Part shown: one piece after another, positions 14,357-22,483 of the stretch | Numbering within the stretch: position 1 is the stretch's first letter | How the letters are laid out: each line of letters begins with the position of its first letter | From: an uncultured Clostridia bacterium | GTDB taxonomy: Bacteria > Bacillota_A > Clostridia > Oscillospirales > Acutalibacteraceae | Direction of reading: 5' to 3' | Length of the DNA: 22,483 bases | Assembly (NCBI GenBank): GCA_944380625.1 | Contig: CALWIE010000061.1 | Coordinates: forward strand, 1 to 22,483 | Program-made: the position numbers and the translations under genes | Notes under the pieces: generated by a model | What the model was told of the DNA's origin: nothing | What the model saw: only the letters and a program-made list of their open reading frames with translations | The model's database searches: none

Positions 14357-15754
14357 GTGAGAACCTATTTGGCGGTGGACATCGGTGCCTCCTCCGGGCG
14401 GCACATCCTGGGCTGGGTCTCGGGGAGAGGGCTTTGCCTGGAGGAGGTTTACCGGTTTGAGAACCGCCTTATCCGAAAAGGGGGAAAGCTCTGCTGGGAC
14501 ATGGGCCGCCTGGAGGAAGAGGTGCTCCGGGGCCTTGCCCGCTGCCGGGAGCTGGGAAAGATCCCGGACAGCCTGGGTATCGACACCTGGGCGGTGGACT
14601 ACGTGCTCCTGGACGGGGAGGGCCGCCCTTTGGGGGACGCCCTCTCCTATCGGGACAGTCGCACCCAGGGGATGGACCGCCTGGTGGAGAAGGCTGTTCC
14701 CCCAAAGGAGCTCTACGCCCGCACGGGCATCCAAAAGCAGCCCTTTAACACCGTCTACCAGCTCATGGCGGAAAAGGTCCAGTCTCCTCAGAACTTGGAG
14801 CGGGCCCAGCGCCTGCTGCTGGTGCCGGAGTACCTGGCTTTCCGCCTTACAGGCAGGCAGGAGAGCGAGTACACAAACGCCACCACCACAGGCCTTGTAA
14901 ACGCCCAGGGGAAAACCTGGGATGGGGAGCTCCTAAACCGCCTGGGCTATCCCCGGCGGCTCTTTGGGGAGCTGCGCCAGCCGGGATTTTCCCTGGGGGG
15001 ATTTGCCCCGAAGGTCCGCCGGCGGCTGGGTTTTGACTGCCAGGTGGTGTTTCCCGCCACCCACGACACGGCCTCCGCTTTTTTGGCGGCCCCTGCTCAG
15101 GCGGGGAGCGCGATCCTTTCCAGCGGCACCTGGAGCCTTTTGGGCACGGAGCTGCCCGTCCCTGTTTTGACAGAGGAGAGCCGGGCCTGCAACTTCACCA
15201 ACGAAGGGGGCTATCGGTTCCGCTTCCGGTACCTAAAGAACATCATGGGCCTGTGGATGCTCCAGTCCCTGCGCCGGGAGGCAGGGGAAGGAGTAGCCTT
15301 CCCCCAGCTGGAGCAGGCCGCCCGGGCCGCGGCGGGTTTTCCCTCCCGGGTGGACGTAAACCACAAGGGCTTTCTGGCCCCGGCCAGCATGGGGGAGGCC
15401 GTCCGCGCCCTCTGCCGGGAGACAGGCCAGGCCGTGCCGGAGAGCCTGGGGGAGCTTGCCGCCTGCGTGTACCACAGCCTGGCGGAAAGCTATGCTCAGG
15501 GCATAGGGGAGCTCTCCCGGCTGACGGGCAGGACGTACACGGCGGTAAACATCCTGGGGGGCGGCAGCCGGGACGGCTACCTCAACCAGCTCACCGCCGG
15601 CGCTGTGGGACTTCCCGTCTACGCCGGGCCCGTGGAGGCCACCGCCCTGGGGAACCTGCTGGCCCAGATGCTGGCCCAGGGGGAGTTCTCCAGCCTGGAG
15701 GAGGCAAGGGCGGCGGTGCGCCGGAGCTTCCCCTTGAAGGAATACCTTCCCTGA
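14357..15754 (+). CDS. rhaB: Rhamnulokinase
   Basis: A 465-residue sugar kinase of the FGGY family that phosphorylates L-rhamnulose to L-rhamnulose-1-phosphate with ATP. The first ATP-binding motif is LAVDIGASSGRHILGW at the N-terminus. LGIDTWAVDYVLLD, PATHDTASAFLA, ILSSGTWSLLGTE and NILGGGSRDGYLNQLTAGAV mark substrate binding, the catalytic Asp in HDTAS, and the second ATP site. GTG 14357 has AAAGGAGGG 7 nt upstream and puts the ATP motif at the expected distance. The longer open frame from 14255 runs through the terminator hairpin and is rejected. First gene of the rhaB-rhaA-rhaD operon, with 27 nt to rhaA. Confidence 0.95.
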   Translation: MRTYLAVDIGASSGRHILGWVSGRGLCLEEVYRFENRLIRKGGKLCWDMGRLEEEVLRGLARCRELGKIPDSLGIDTWAVDYVLLDGEGRPLGDALSYRDSRTQGMDRLVEKAVPPKELYARTGIQKQPFNTVYQLMAEKVQSPQNLERAQRLLLVPEYLAFRLTGRQESEYTNATTTGLVNAQGKTWDGELLNRLGYPRRLFGELRQPGFSLGGFAPKVRRRLGFDCQVVFPATHDTASAFLAAPAQAGSAILSSGTWSLLGTELPVPVLTEESRACNFTNEGGYRFRFRYLKNIMGLWMLQSLRREAGEGVAFPQLEQAARAAAGFPSRVDVNHKGFLAPASMGEAVRALCRETGQAVPESLGELAACVYHSLAESYAQGIGELSRLTGRTYTAVNILGGGSRDGYLNQLTAGAVGLPVYAGPVEATALGNLLAQMLAQGEFSSLEEARAAVRRSFPLKEYLP

Positions 15755-15781
15755 TACTTTGACTAGAAAGGATGAGCCATT

Positions 15782-17032
15782 GTGAACGAAGCCTATGAGT
15801 GGGCCAAACGCCGCTACGAGGAGGCCGGTGTGGACGTGGAGGGCGCCTTGAAAACCCTGGCACAGATCCCTGTGAGCGTCCACTGCTGGCAGGGGGACGA
15901 CGTGCGCGGCCTGGAAGGGGGCGGACGGGAGCTGTCCGGGGGCATCCAGACCACCGGCAACTACCCTGGCCGGGCCCGGAACTTTGAGGAGCTCACCGCC
16001 GACTTTGTGAAGGCCATGGAGCTGGTCCCCGGGAAAAAGCGGATCAGCCTCCACGCCAGCTACGCCTGTTTCGGGGAGGGGGAACAGGTGGGCCGGGACC
16101 AGCTGCAGCCCCGCCATTTCGACCCCTGGATTGCATTCGCCCGGCAGAACGGTTTGGGTATCGACTTCAACCCCACCTTTTTCAGCCATCCCATGGTAAA
16201 GGACAACCTGACCCTCTCCTCCCCAGAGGGGGAGGTGCGCCGGTTCTGGGTGCGCCACGGCGTCCAGTGCAGGCGGATCTGCGCCCATATCGCCCGAGAA
16301 CTTGGGAGCCCGGTGCTGTGCAATGTGTGGATTCCCGACGGCTACAAGGATGTGCCCGCCGACCGCCTGGGGCCCCGGCTGCGTCTGAAAGAGAGCCTGG
16401 ACGAGATCTTTTCGGAAAAGCTTCCCGGGGTCATCGACTGCGTGGAGAGCAAGGTCTTCGGCATCGGCATGGAGTCCTTTACGGTGGGCTCCTCGGAATT
16501 TTACCTGAGCTATGCCGCCCGGCATCCCGGAGTCTACTACCTGCTGGACAACGGCCACTTCCATCCCACGGAGACGGTCAGCGACAAGATTCCCAGCCTC
16601 CTGGCCTTTTTTGAGAAGGTGCCCCTGCACATCACCCGGCCGGTCCGCTGGGACAGCGACCACGTGGTCCTTTTTGAGGACGAGGTAAAGGAGATCGCCA
16701 AGGAGATCGTCCGCAACGGGGCCCTGGAGCGGGTGCTCATCGGGCTGGACTTCTTCGACGCCTCCGTCAACCGGGTGGCCGCTTGGGCGGTGGGGGTCCG
16801 CAGCGTGGAAAAGGCCCTTCTGTTTGCCCTTCTTCACCCTTGGGAGCAGCTGAAAAACCTCCAGGACAGCTGCCGGTTTACAGAGCTGATGGTCCTGGAG
16901 GAGGAGCTGAAGACCCTGCCCTTTGGGGAGATCTGGGAGCACTACTGCGAAACCCAGGGGGTGCCGGGAGGCGCGGGGTGGTATCAGTCTGTGGCCCAAT
17001 ACGAACGGGACGTCCTTTCAAAACGGAGTTGA
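15782..17032 (+). CDS. rhaA: L-rhamnose isomerase
   Basis: A 416-residue cytoplasmic TIM-barrel enzyme that converts L-rhamnose to L-rhamnulose, the first step of the pathway, using Mn2+. The N-terminal VSVHCWQGDDVRGLEGG is a family signature. SLHASYACFGEG, NPTFFSHPMVKD, YLLDNGHFHPTETVSDKIPS and RPVRWDSDHVVLF contain the Glu/Asp/His residues that line the metal and sugar site. Length matches the 415-420 residues usual for RhaA. The start is GTG 15782 with AAAGGA about 9 nt upstream. It lies 27 nt after rhaB and 12 nt before rhaD, so one transcript is clear. Order B-A-D matches enterobacterial rhaBAD. Confidence 0.96.
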   Translation: MNEAYEWAKRRYEEAGVDVEGALKTLAQIPVSVHCWQGDDVRGLEGGGRELSGGIQTTGNYPGRARNFEELTADFVKAMELVPGKKRISLHASYACFGEGEQVGRDQLQPRHFDPWIAFARQNGLGIDFNPTFFSHPMVKDNLTLSSPEGEVRRFWVRHGVQCRRICAHIARELGSPVLCNVWIPDGYKDVPADRLGPRLRLKESLDEIFSEKLPGVIDCVESKVFGIGMESFTVGSSEFYLSYAARHPGVYYLLDNGHFHPTETVSDKIPSLLAFFEKVPLHITRPVRWDSDHVVLFEDEVKEIAKEIVRNGALERVLIGLDFFDASVNRVAAWAVGVRSVEKALLFALLHPWEQLKNLQDSCRFTELMVLEEELKTLPFGEIWEHYCETQGVPGGAGWYQSVAQYERDVLSKRS

Positions 17033-17044
17033 GGAGGAAGAAAT

Positions 17045-17872
17045 ATGGCTATCACAGATGTAAAAGCCATCGGCGACGCCATTCGCATGTGCGCCGACGG
17101 CTGGGAGCAGGGCTGGCACGAGCGCAACGGGGGGAATTTGACCTATCGTATGCGCCCGGAAGAGGTGGAGCAGTGCCGGCCTTTTTTTAAAGACGCACCG
17201 GGGGAGTGGGTGGCCATGGGCGTCCAGGCGGACAACCTCCGGGGGGAGTGCTTCCTCTCCACCGGCAGCGGGAAGTACTTCCGCAACGTGCCCCTGGCCC
17301 CCCAGGACACCCTCTGCATCCTGGAGATCAATTCTGCCGGGGACAGCTGGCGCATCGTCTGGGGCCTGGAGCAGGGGGGCCGCCCCACCAGCGAATTTCC
17401 CAGCCACTTTTTAAACCACAGTGTCCGCAAAAAGGTCACCGGCGGGGAGAATCGGGTCATTTACCACGCCCATCCGGCCAACCTCATCGCCATGACCTAC
17501 ATCCTGCCCCTGACCGCCCGGGATTTCTCCCGGGCCCTGTGGAAGAGCGCCACCGAGTGCCCGGTGGTGTTCCCCGGAGGGGTGGGAGTGGTGCCCTGGA
17601 TGGTCCCCGGCGGGCGGGACATCGCCCTGGCCACCAGCCGCCTGATGGAGGAGTTCGACGCAGCCGTGTGGGCTCACCACGGGCTCTTCGCCTCCGGCCC
17701 GGACTTTGACACCACCTTTGGACTCATGCACACCATGGAAAAGGCGGCTCAGATCTACCTTTTGGCTCTGTCCGCCGGGGGCGGGAGGCTCCGTCAGACC
17801 ATTGAGGACGAGGAGCTGCGGGCCATCGCCCGGGAGTTCGGCGTTGCCCTGCGGGAGGATTTTCTGGACTGA
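17045..17872 (+). CDS. rhaD: Rhamnulose-1-phosphate aldolase
   Basis: A 275-residue class II aldolase that cleaves L-rhamnulose-1-phosphate to dihydroxyacetone phosphate and L-lactaldehyde in the cytoplasm. The residues match the E. coli enzyme one for one in numbering: catalytic Glu117 in PTSEFPSH, and zinc ligands His141 and His143 in HAHPANLIAMTYI and His212 in WAHHGLFASG. The phosphate loop RNGGNLTYR is at 27-35. ATG 17045 has GAGGAGG upstream. It is the last gene of the operon, followed by a perfect palindromic terminator. No lactaldehyde reductase, rhamnose mutarotase or transporter is next to it, so L-lactaldehyde disposal and uptake are encoded elsewhere. Confidence 0.97.
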   Translation: MAITDVKAIGDAIRMCADGWEQGWHERNGGNLTYRMRPEEVEQCRPFFKDAPGEWVAMGVQADNLRGECFLSTGSGKYFRNVPLAPQDTLCILEINSAGDSWRIVWGLEQGGRPTSEFPSHFLNHSVRKKVTGGENRVIYHAHPANLIAMTYILPLTARDFSRALWKSATECPVVFPGGVGVVPWMVPGGRDIALATSRLMEEFDAAVWAHHGLFASGPDFDTTFGLMHTMEKAAQIYLLALSAGGGRLRQTIEDEELRAIAREFGVALREDFLD

Positions 17873-17901
17873 TTCCCCGGGGGAAATACGTTCCCGCGCA
17901 G

Positions 17902-17936
17902 AAAGGGACGCCCCAAGGCCTTGGGGCGTCCCTTTT
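17902..17936. terminator. Bidirectional terminator: perfect 34-nt palindrome between rhaD and the GH120 gene
   Basis: AAAGGGACGCCCCAAGG (17902-17918) is followed at once by its exact reverse complement (17919-17935). A and T runs at both ends serve the two convergent genes. Confidence 0.93.
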
Positions 17937-17959
17937 GACGCTTTGTTTTCAGTGGGAAA

Positions 17960-19945
17960 TCACCAAAGGGGCGTTTCCCCCTTCTGGGGAGACGCGAAGG
18001 GCCCTGGCAGGACGTCCGCGCCCCGGTGCTCGCCGAAGTAGTCCCGGTCGAAGGCAATAGGCGTGCCGTCGGGGTTCTCAAACCACTCCTCGGGCTCAAA
18101 GGCTCTGCCCAGCACCTGGGTGTCCACAGGGGCGCAGCGGAAGTCCCCCAAGAGCTCGTACACGTTGGTGGAGAGCCCGGGCCGCCCCTCTGTCTCAACG
18201 AGCTCCACAAAGGCGGGGCTGGTCTCATCCACAAGGGGTTCTTTCTCCTTTTTCCAACACTTGGCGCCGCCCAGGTAGACGTTTCCTTTCGCCCAGACGG
18301 GCAGGTGAGAGTTGTGGGCAGGCTCCAGTTTTTTCATGTTGGGGGTGTCGGTATCCATGTCGAACTGCTGGATCCACTCCTCGTAGGCAGGGTACTCGTC
18401 CCACACGTGAGTGCCCACCTCCCGGTTTTCCTCGTCCCGGCCCTCGGAGCTGTCCCGCAGGGTGACAAAGGGTTCAGAGGGCCACTTCTGCACGAAGATG
18501 TTGTTGTAGAACCGGTTGTCCCCGTGGAGGATAGTCATAAAGCCCATGACCTCGGTGCGGTGGGGGATGTGGTAGGGGGTGTACCGCAGGCCGGTGCCGC
18601 CGCCCACGAAGGTGAGGGCCCCGCAGATCAGGTTGTGGACCATGGCCACGCCCTGGGTGGCAAACCGGAGGGAGGCGTCGGAAAGCAGCACGTTGTTGTC
18701 GATGAGGGTGGGGCCGTGGCCCACCTCCACAAAGAGGTCCTGGCTCATCATGCCGCCCTTCAGCTGCTTGGCAAAGGGGGGCTTCTGGTTGTCGTGGAGC
18801 AGGTTTTGGGTAATGCGGGTGCCCTGGGCCTCCCAGTCGCACCAGATGCCCATGGTGCAGTGGTGGATGTGGTTGCGCCGGTAGGTCACGTCGATGGCGG
18901 CGTGCATCTTGATGCCGGCGATCTCCGCGCCGCCCAGCTCCATCATGTTGTTGATGTGGTGGATGTGGTTGTCCTCAATCAGGGAGAACACCCCGCCCAT
19001 GCGGCCGATGATGCCCCCCTGCTCGCAGTGGTGGATGTTGCACCGGCGCACGATGTGGCTGCCCACCTTCTCCTTGAGCCAGCCGTGGTACTGGCCCCGG
19101 CACACGGCGTCCCGCTCCATCTGGGTGGGGGACTTTACGTGCTTGGTGGTAAAGTAATGGTCGTTGTCCGGGTCCAGGTACTTTCCCAGGGAGATGCCCG
19201 CGCACTTGGAGTTGGAGATTTCGCAGTCCTCAATGATCCAGCCCTTGGACCAGTGGGGGCCGATCATGCCGTCCTGATAGGCGGCGGGGGGCGCCCAGGT
19301 GGTGGCCGCCTTGGTGATCGCAAACCCACTGACCGTGATATAGCCCACGCCGGTCTTCGAGGGCATAAAGCACTCCCGGCGCACGTTGATCTCCACGTTC
19401 TCCCGGTTGGGGTCCTTCCCCTGGAAGTTTCCGTAGAGCACCGTCTCATCCCCGTCCTGCTGGGCAAACCACTTGTACACAGAGGCCTCCGGCTCCCAAG
19501 AGCACTCGTAGACCTGGCCCTGCAGGCACTCCTCAAGGGAGGCCGCCTCGTACATGGCCTTGTCGTTTAGGTACACACAGCCCGTGTGCTTAGAGCGCCC
19601 GGCGAAGTACCAGTCCCCGTAGACATAGGTGGTATAGGGGTTGTAGCTCCCAAACAGGGAGTTGGGCACCCGGGCCGTCCATACGGTCCCCTTGTAGGGG
19701 CTCCAGGATGCGACCTTCTCCGCCCCGGTGATGACGGCCCCCAGGGGCTCTGTGCTGCGATAGGTGATCCGGGCGTCCTCTGTGCCGGCGTTCTGGGGAT
19801 CCACATACTCCCGGTACACCCCGGGGGCGACCAACACCTCGTCCCCCGGCTGGGCGGCCTTCGCCGCGTCCCCAATGCGCTTGAAGGGGCGTTGCTGGGA
19901 ACCGTCCCCATCCCGCCAGGCGCTGGCGGATACGTAAATTTTCAT
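17960..19945 (-). CDS. GH120-family beta-xylosidase (right-handed beta-helix)
   Basis: A 661-residue protein, very similar as I recall it to XylC of Thermoanaerobacterium saccharolyticum, the GH120 founding enzyme that removes xylose from xylo-oligosaccharides. The start MKIYVSASAWRDGDGSQQRP and GDEVLVAPGVYREYVDP begin the beta-helix. NFQGKDPNRENVEINVRREC and GPHWSKGWIIEDCEISNSKC are family-specific. The XylC nucleophile and acid/base (Asp382, Glu405) correspond to Asp370 in CDWEAQGTR and Glu407 in LFVEVGHGP. Between them this protein has about 14 extra residues (around 387-402). No signal peptide is seen, so it is probably cytoplasmic. ATG 19945 has GGGAGGAG 6 nt upstream. It converges on the rhamnose operon and has its own promoter. 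Another beta-helix glycosidase activity cannot be excluded. Confidence 0.87.
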   Translation of the reverse strand: MKIYVSASAWRDGDGSQQRPFKRIGDAAKAAQPGDEVLVAPGVYREYVDPQNAGTEDARITYRSTEPLGAVITGAEKVASWSPYKGTVWTARVPNSLFGSYNPYTTYVYGDWYFAGRSKHTGCVYLNDKAMYEAASLEECLQGQVYECSWEPEASVYKWFAQQDGDETVLYGNFQGKDPNRENVEINVRRECFMPSKTGVGYITVSGFAITKAATTWAPPAAYQDGMIGPHWSKGWIIEDCEISNSKCAGISLGKYLDPDNDHYFTTKHVKSPTQMERDAVCRGQYHGWLKEKVGSHIVRRCNIHHCEQGGIIGRMGGVFSLIEDNHIHHINNMMELGGAEIAGIKMHAAIDVTYRRNHIHHCTMGIWCDWEAQGTRITQNLLHDNQKPPFAKQLKGGMMSQDLFVEVGHGPTLIDNNVLLSDASLRFATQGVAMVHNLICGALTFVGGGTGLRYTPYHIPHRTEVMGFMTILHGDNRFYNNIFVQKWPSEPFVTLRDSSEGRDEENREVGTHVWDEYPAYEEWIQQFDMDTDTPNMKKLEPAHNSHLPVWAKGNVYLGGAKCWKKEKEPLVDETSPAFVELVETEGRPGLSTNVYELLGDFRCAPVDTQVLGRAFEPEEWFENPDGTPIAFDRDYFGEHRGADVLPGPFASPQKGETPLW

Positions 19946-19991
19946 GGTAAACTCCTCCCTCGTCCAGTTTCCTCAAAAGGGTCCTAGGCCT

Positions 19992-20020
19992 ATGGTATTG
20001 CATCTGCCTTCCCTTGTCAA
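19992..20020 (-). promoter_or_regulatory. Promoter of the GH120 gene
   Basis: On the minus strand, TTGACA (20020-20015), a 17-nt spacer, then TACCAT (19997-19992). The -35 is perfect. Start near 19985 gives a leader of about 40 nt. Confidence 0.82.
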
Positions 20021-20095
20021 GCGGCGGGGGGGAAAAAGGGTGGGTTTTCCCAGGGAGGCGTTGCTCTGTTCCTGTAAATGGCTGAAGTATTTCCC

Positions 20096-20124
20096 TTGTG
20101 GTTTCCCTTTTCCTGTGGTATGAT
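20096..20124 (+). promoter_or_regulatory. Promoter of the M20 hydrolase / hydratase operon
   Basis: TTGTGG (20096-20101), a 17-nt spacer, then TATGAT (20119-20124). Start near 20131 leaves a leader of about 53 nt before ATG 20184. It is divergent from the GH120 promoter. Confidence 0.78.
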
Positions 20125-20183
20125 AGTCCCATAGAATTTTCCGGGAGCCCGCCGGCTGTGGGCCCGGGAGGGAGGAGAGAGCC

Positions 20184-21446
20184 ATGCGAGCAGAAATGGA
20201 ACGCCTTTTGGGGAGCGAAGCCTTCCAGCGGGCGGCCTCTTTCATCGAGAGGGACAGTGAGAACACCATCCGGCAGCAGATCGAGCTGACCTGCATTCCC
20301 GCCTTCAGCAACCAGGAGGGGGAGAAGTCCCGGCGCTTTAAGGAGCTGGTGGAAAAGGAGGGCTATCTGGCAGAGCAGGACGAGGTGGGCAACGTGTACA
20401 CCCGGATCCCCGGCTGCGGGGAGGGGCCCACCCTGTACGTGACCGCCCATCTGGACACGGTGTTCCCCATGGACACCCCCTTGGAGCCCCACTGGGAGGG
20501 CAGCCGGATCTACTGCCCGGGCATCGCCGACGACACCCGGGGCTGCGCGGAGATCTTGGCCCTGCTGCGGGCCCTCCGGGAGCTGGGGGCCCGGCCTGTA
20601 GGGAATTTGATCCTGGGCGCCAACGTGGGGGAAGAGGGCCTGGGCGACCTGCGGGGTATGCGCCACTTTTTCCAGCGCCAGGGAGACGAGGTGGACGGCT
20701 TTTTCTCCATCGACGGCGCCGGGGAAGACTATATCTACGGCGGCACGGGGAGCATCCGCTACAAGGTTACCTTCCGGGGGCCGGGGGGCCACTCCTACGG
20801 GGACTTTGGCTGTGTGAACCCCATCCACGCCATGGGCCGGGCCATCGGGTATATCGGGGAGCTCCGGGTCCCCGAAGAGCCCAAGACCACCTTTAACGTG
20901 GGGGTGGTGGAGGGGGGCGCCTCTATAAACGCCATTCCCTACCAGTGCAGCATGCTGGTGGACATGCGTTCCGACGACCAGAGCTCCCTGGAAAAACTCC
21001 ACCAGGAGATCCTCGCCTGTATCCGGCGGGGCGTGGAGGAGGAGAACCGGCGCTGGGCCCAGGAGCGGGAGTGGGTCCACAGCACCGCCGGGCGCACCTA
21101 CGACCCCTCTGCCCGGGTGACGGTGGAATGGGAGCAGGTGGGCAACCGCCCCGGAGGCAGCCAGCCCGCCGGCTGCCCCATTGTCCAGCTGGTGGAGGAA
21201 TCCGCCCGGGCCTTGGGCCAGGAGCTCAAGGGCGTCGCACACAGCAGCACCGACGCCAATATCCCCCTGAGCCTGGGGATCCCCGCCTGCACCCTGGGCG
21301 GCGGCGGGACCTGCGGGGGCTGCCACAGCCTGGAGGAGTGGTTCGACACCGCAGGCGCCTACCGGGGGACCCAGCGGCTGCTTTTGACGGCGCTGGCCTG
21401 CGTGGGCCTGGAGGGGATCGCCCCGCCCCTGCTTCCCAAACGGTGA
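20184..21446 (+). CDS. M20-family metallohydrolase (peptidase / amidohydrolase, substrate unknown)
   Basis: A 420-residue two-domain zinc hydrolase of the M20/M25/M40 group, which includes tripeptidase PepT, carboxypeptidase G2, DapE and ArgE. The metal and catalytic residues are all in place: TAHLDTVFP (His89, Asp91), GIADDTRG (bridging Asp116), ANVGEEGLGD (Glu150 base, Glu151 ligand), SIDGAG (Asp177), and the C-terminal CHSLEEWFDT (His381). The dimerisation lid has FRGPGGHSYGDFG. No signal peptide, so the enzyme is cytoplasmic. ATG 20184 follows a GGGAGGGAGGAG site. The hydratase gene begins 42 nt after its stop, so they are likely co-transcribed. Substrate cannot be told from sequence; a small peptide or N-acyl amino acid is typical. 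Confidence 0.9.
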   Translation: MRAEMERLLGSEAFQRAASFIERDSENTIRQQIELTCIPAFSNQEGEKSRRFKELVEKEGYLAEQDEVGNVYTRIPGCGEGPTLYVTAHLDTVFPMDTPLEPHWEGSRIYCPGIADDTRGCAEILALLRALRELGARPVGNLILGANVGEEGLGDLRGMRHFFQRQGDEVDGFFSIDGAGEDYIYGGTGSIRYKVTFRGPGGHSYGDFGCVNPIHAMGRAIGYIGELRVPEEPKTTFNVGVVEGGASINAIPYQCSMLVDMRSDDQSSLEKLHQEILACIRRGVEEENRRWAQEREWVHSTAGRTYDPSARVTVEWEQVGNRPGGSQPAGCPIVQLVEESARALGQELKGVAHSSTDANIPLSLGIPACTLGGGGTCGGCHSLEEWFDTAGAYRGTQRLLLTALACVGLEGIAPPLLPKR

Positions 21447-21488
21447 GATTGTACCTATCAACTGCGTTTTAGAAAGAAGGTATTGCAC

Positions 21489-22483
21489 ATGATAAAGCTC
21501 CACGAGGAAGGCGTCTACCTGGTGGACGGGTCAGAACTGGTCCCTGCCACCCAAGCCTTTGTTCATCCCCGCATAAAGGGGGCGGACCCCCGGGCGGCAA
21601 AAAAGGCCACCATCGCCTACGGCATTCTCCAAAGTCACAACCAAAGCGGCGACCCCGATGCCCTGCAAATCCGCTTTGACGCCCTGGCTTCCCACGATAT
21701 CACCTATGTGGGCATCATCCAAACGGCCCGGGCCTCTGGCATGGAGAAATTCCCCATGCCCTACGTGCTCACCTGCTGCCACAACTCCCTGTGCGCGGTG
21801 GGGGGCACCATCAATGAGGACGACCACATGTTCGGCCTTACCGCCGCCCAGAAGTACGGCGGCGTCTATGTCCCCCCCCATGTGGCGGTCATCCACCAGT
21901 ACATGCGGGAGGCCTACGCCGGCTGCGGGAAGATGATCCTGGGCAGCGACAGCCACACCCGTTACGGCGCCCTGGGCACCATGGCTGTGGGCGAGGGCGG
22001 CGGCGAGCTGGACAAGCAGATCCTGGGGGACACCTGGGACAGCCCCTATCCCGAAGTGGTGGCCATCTACCTCACCGGCAGGCCCCAGCCCTGGGTGGGC
22101 CCCCACGACATCGCCCTGGCCATCTGCAGGGCGGTGTACCAAAACGGCTACGTGAAGAACAAGGTCATGGAGTTTGTGGGCCCCGGCGTGGCCTCCATGG
22201 ATACGGACTACCGCAACGGGGTGGATGTGATGACCACCGAGACCACCTGCCTTTCCTCCGTCTGGCAGACGGACGGGGACACCAAGGAGTGGCTTTCTGC
22301 GCACGGCCGCAGCAGCGATTACCGGGAGCTGAAGCCCGGGGAGGTGGCCTATTACGATGGCTGCGTGGAGATCGACCTCTCCCAGATAAAGCCTATGATT
22401 GCCCTTCCCTTCCACCCCTCCAACGCCTACACCATCGACGAGCTGAAGGAGAACCTCACCGACATCCTGCGGGAGACGGAGAA
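21489..22483 (+). CDS. Aconitase-superfamily hydratase, N-terminal part (3' end outside window)
   Basis: An open frame of 331 residues running off the window. The stretch [21 protein letters not shown] (about 151-171) matches the DSH motif of the aconitase large domain. [18 protein letters not shown] and [20 protein letters not shown] also fit divergent clostridial proteins usually labelled hydratase. Members convert hydroxy acids by dehydration and rehydration at a [4Fe-4S] cluster; the later cluster cysteines would lie beyond the window. It is not a standard citrate-cycle aconitase: the N-terminus is diverged and no citrate synthase or isocitrate dehydrogenase is near. ATG 21489 has AGAAGG 8 nt upstream. 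It follows the M20 hydrolase by 42 nt, probably in one operon. The substrate is unknown. Confidence 0.85.
   Translation, partial: MIKLHEEGVYLVDGSELVPATQAFVHPRIKGADPRAAKKATIAYGILQSHNQSGDPDALQIRFDALASHDITYVGIIQTARASGMEKFPMPYVLTCCHNSLCAVGGTINEDDHMFGLTAAQKYGGVYVPPHVAVIHQYMREAYAGCGKMILGSDSHTRYGALGTMAVGEGGGELDKQILGDTWDSPYPEVVAIYLTGRPQPWVGPHDIALAICRAVYQNGYVKNKVMEFVGPGVASMDTDYRNGVDVMTTETTCLSSVWQTDGDTKEWLSAHGRSSDYRELKPGEVAYYDGCVEIDLSQIKPMIALPFHPSNAYTIDELKENLTDILRETE

Noticed and set aside
15233..16999. 588-residue antisense ORF across rhaB and rhaA
   Set aside because: Composed of Gly/Ala/Val/Leu/His-rich sequence with no motif. It follows from strong G/C bias at third codon positions of the real genes on the other strand.
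18026..19570. 514-residue plus-strand ORF opposite the GH120 gene
   Set aside because: Low-complexity Val/Gly/His/Leu sequence without any domain, whereas the minus-strand frame has conserved GH120 residues.
19590..21503. 637-residue antisense ORF opposite the M20 hydrolase, continuing into the GH120 gene
   Set aside because: It runs through two good promoters and overlaps two well-supported genes. Composition is that of a GC-rich shadow frame.

Overview
The window looks like a chromosomal segment from a GC-rich anaerobic Firmicute. The best guess is a gut Oscillospiraceae-type clostridium (Flavonifractor/Pseudoflavonifractor-like). The reasons are a pyruvate:ferredoxin oxidoreductase, a split transketolase, a groESL operon with a perfect CIRCE operator, SigA-type promoters with 17-nt spacers, strong AGGAGG ribosome binding sites, a preQ1-I riboswitch in front of queT, and the strong G/C bias at third codon positions. 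The genus is an inference from gene content; no 16S gene is present.

Layout. 1-1406: 3' part of nifJ, closed by a bidirectional terminator and facing a small DUF3892 gene on the minus strand. 1786-2144: gene-poor gap with a possible broken small ORF and the promoter of the next operon. 2145-3933: two overlapping transketolase half-genes, then a GNAT acetyltransferase (3992-4426). 4478-6714: HrcA/CIRCE-controlled groES-groEL, with an unusually long and foldable leader. 6715-7323: non-coding block with terminators, a three-hairpin palindromic element, a minus-strand tRNA-Leu(UAG) with its own promoter and terminator, and the preQ1 riboswitch. 7324-9289: queT and a TrkH/KtrB-type potassium channel subunit. 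9379-11124 (minus): a DtxR/MntR-family regulator and a CcdA-TlpA redox fusion protein. 11275-13244: DUF3783 gene, yaaA, and a monofunctional peptidoglycan glycosyltransferase. 13265-17872: AraC-type regulator plus rhaB-rhaA-rhaD, a complete cytoplasmic route from L-rhamnose to DHAP and L-lactaldehyde. 17960-19945 (minus): a GH120-family beta-xylosidase. 20184-22483: an M20-family metallohydrolase and the start of an aconitase-superfamily hydratase, probably one operon of unknown pathway.

How the genes work together. The window mixes core fermentation (PFOR, pentose-phosphate transketolase), plant or host glycan use (rhamnose operon, xylo-oligosaccharide beta-xylosidase), and stress/redox homeostasis (GroESL, YaaA, CcdA-TlpA, metal-dependent regulator). 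I see no prophage, transposase, CRISPR array or defence island. The least explained items are the M20/aconitase-like pair, the long structured groESL leader, the palindromic block at 6886-6961 and the broken-looking ORF at 1803-1996.
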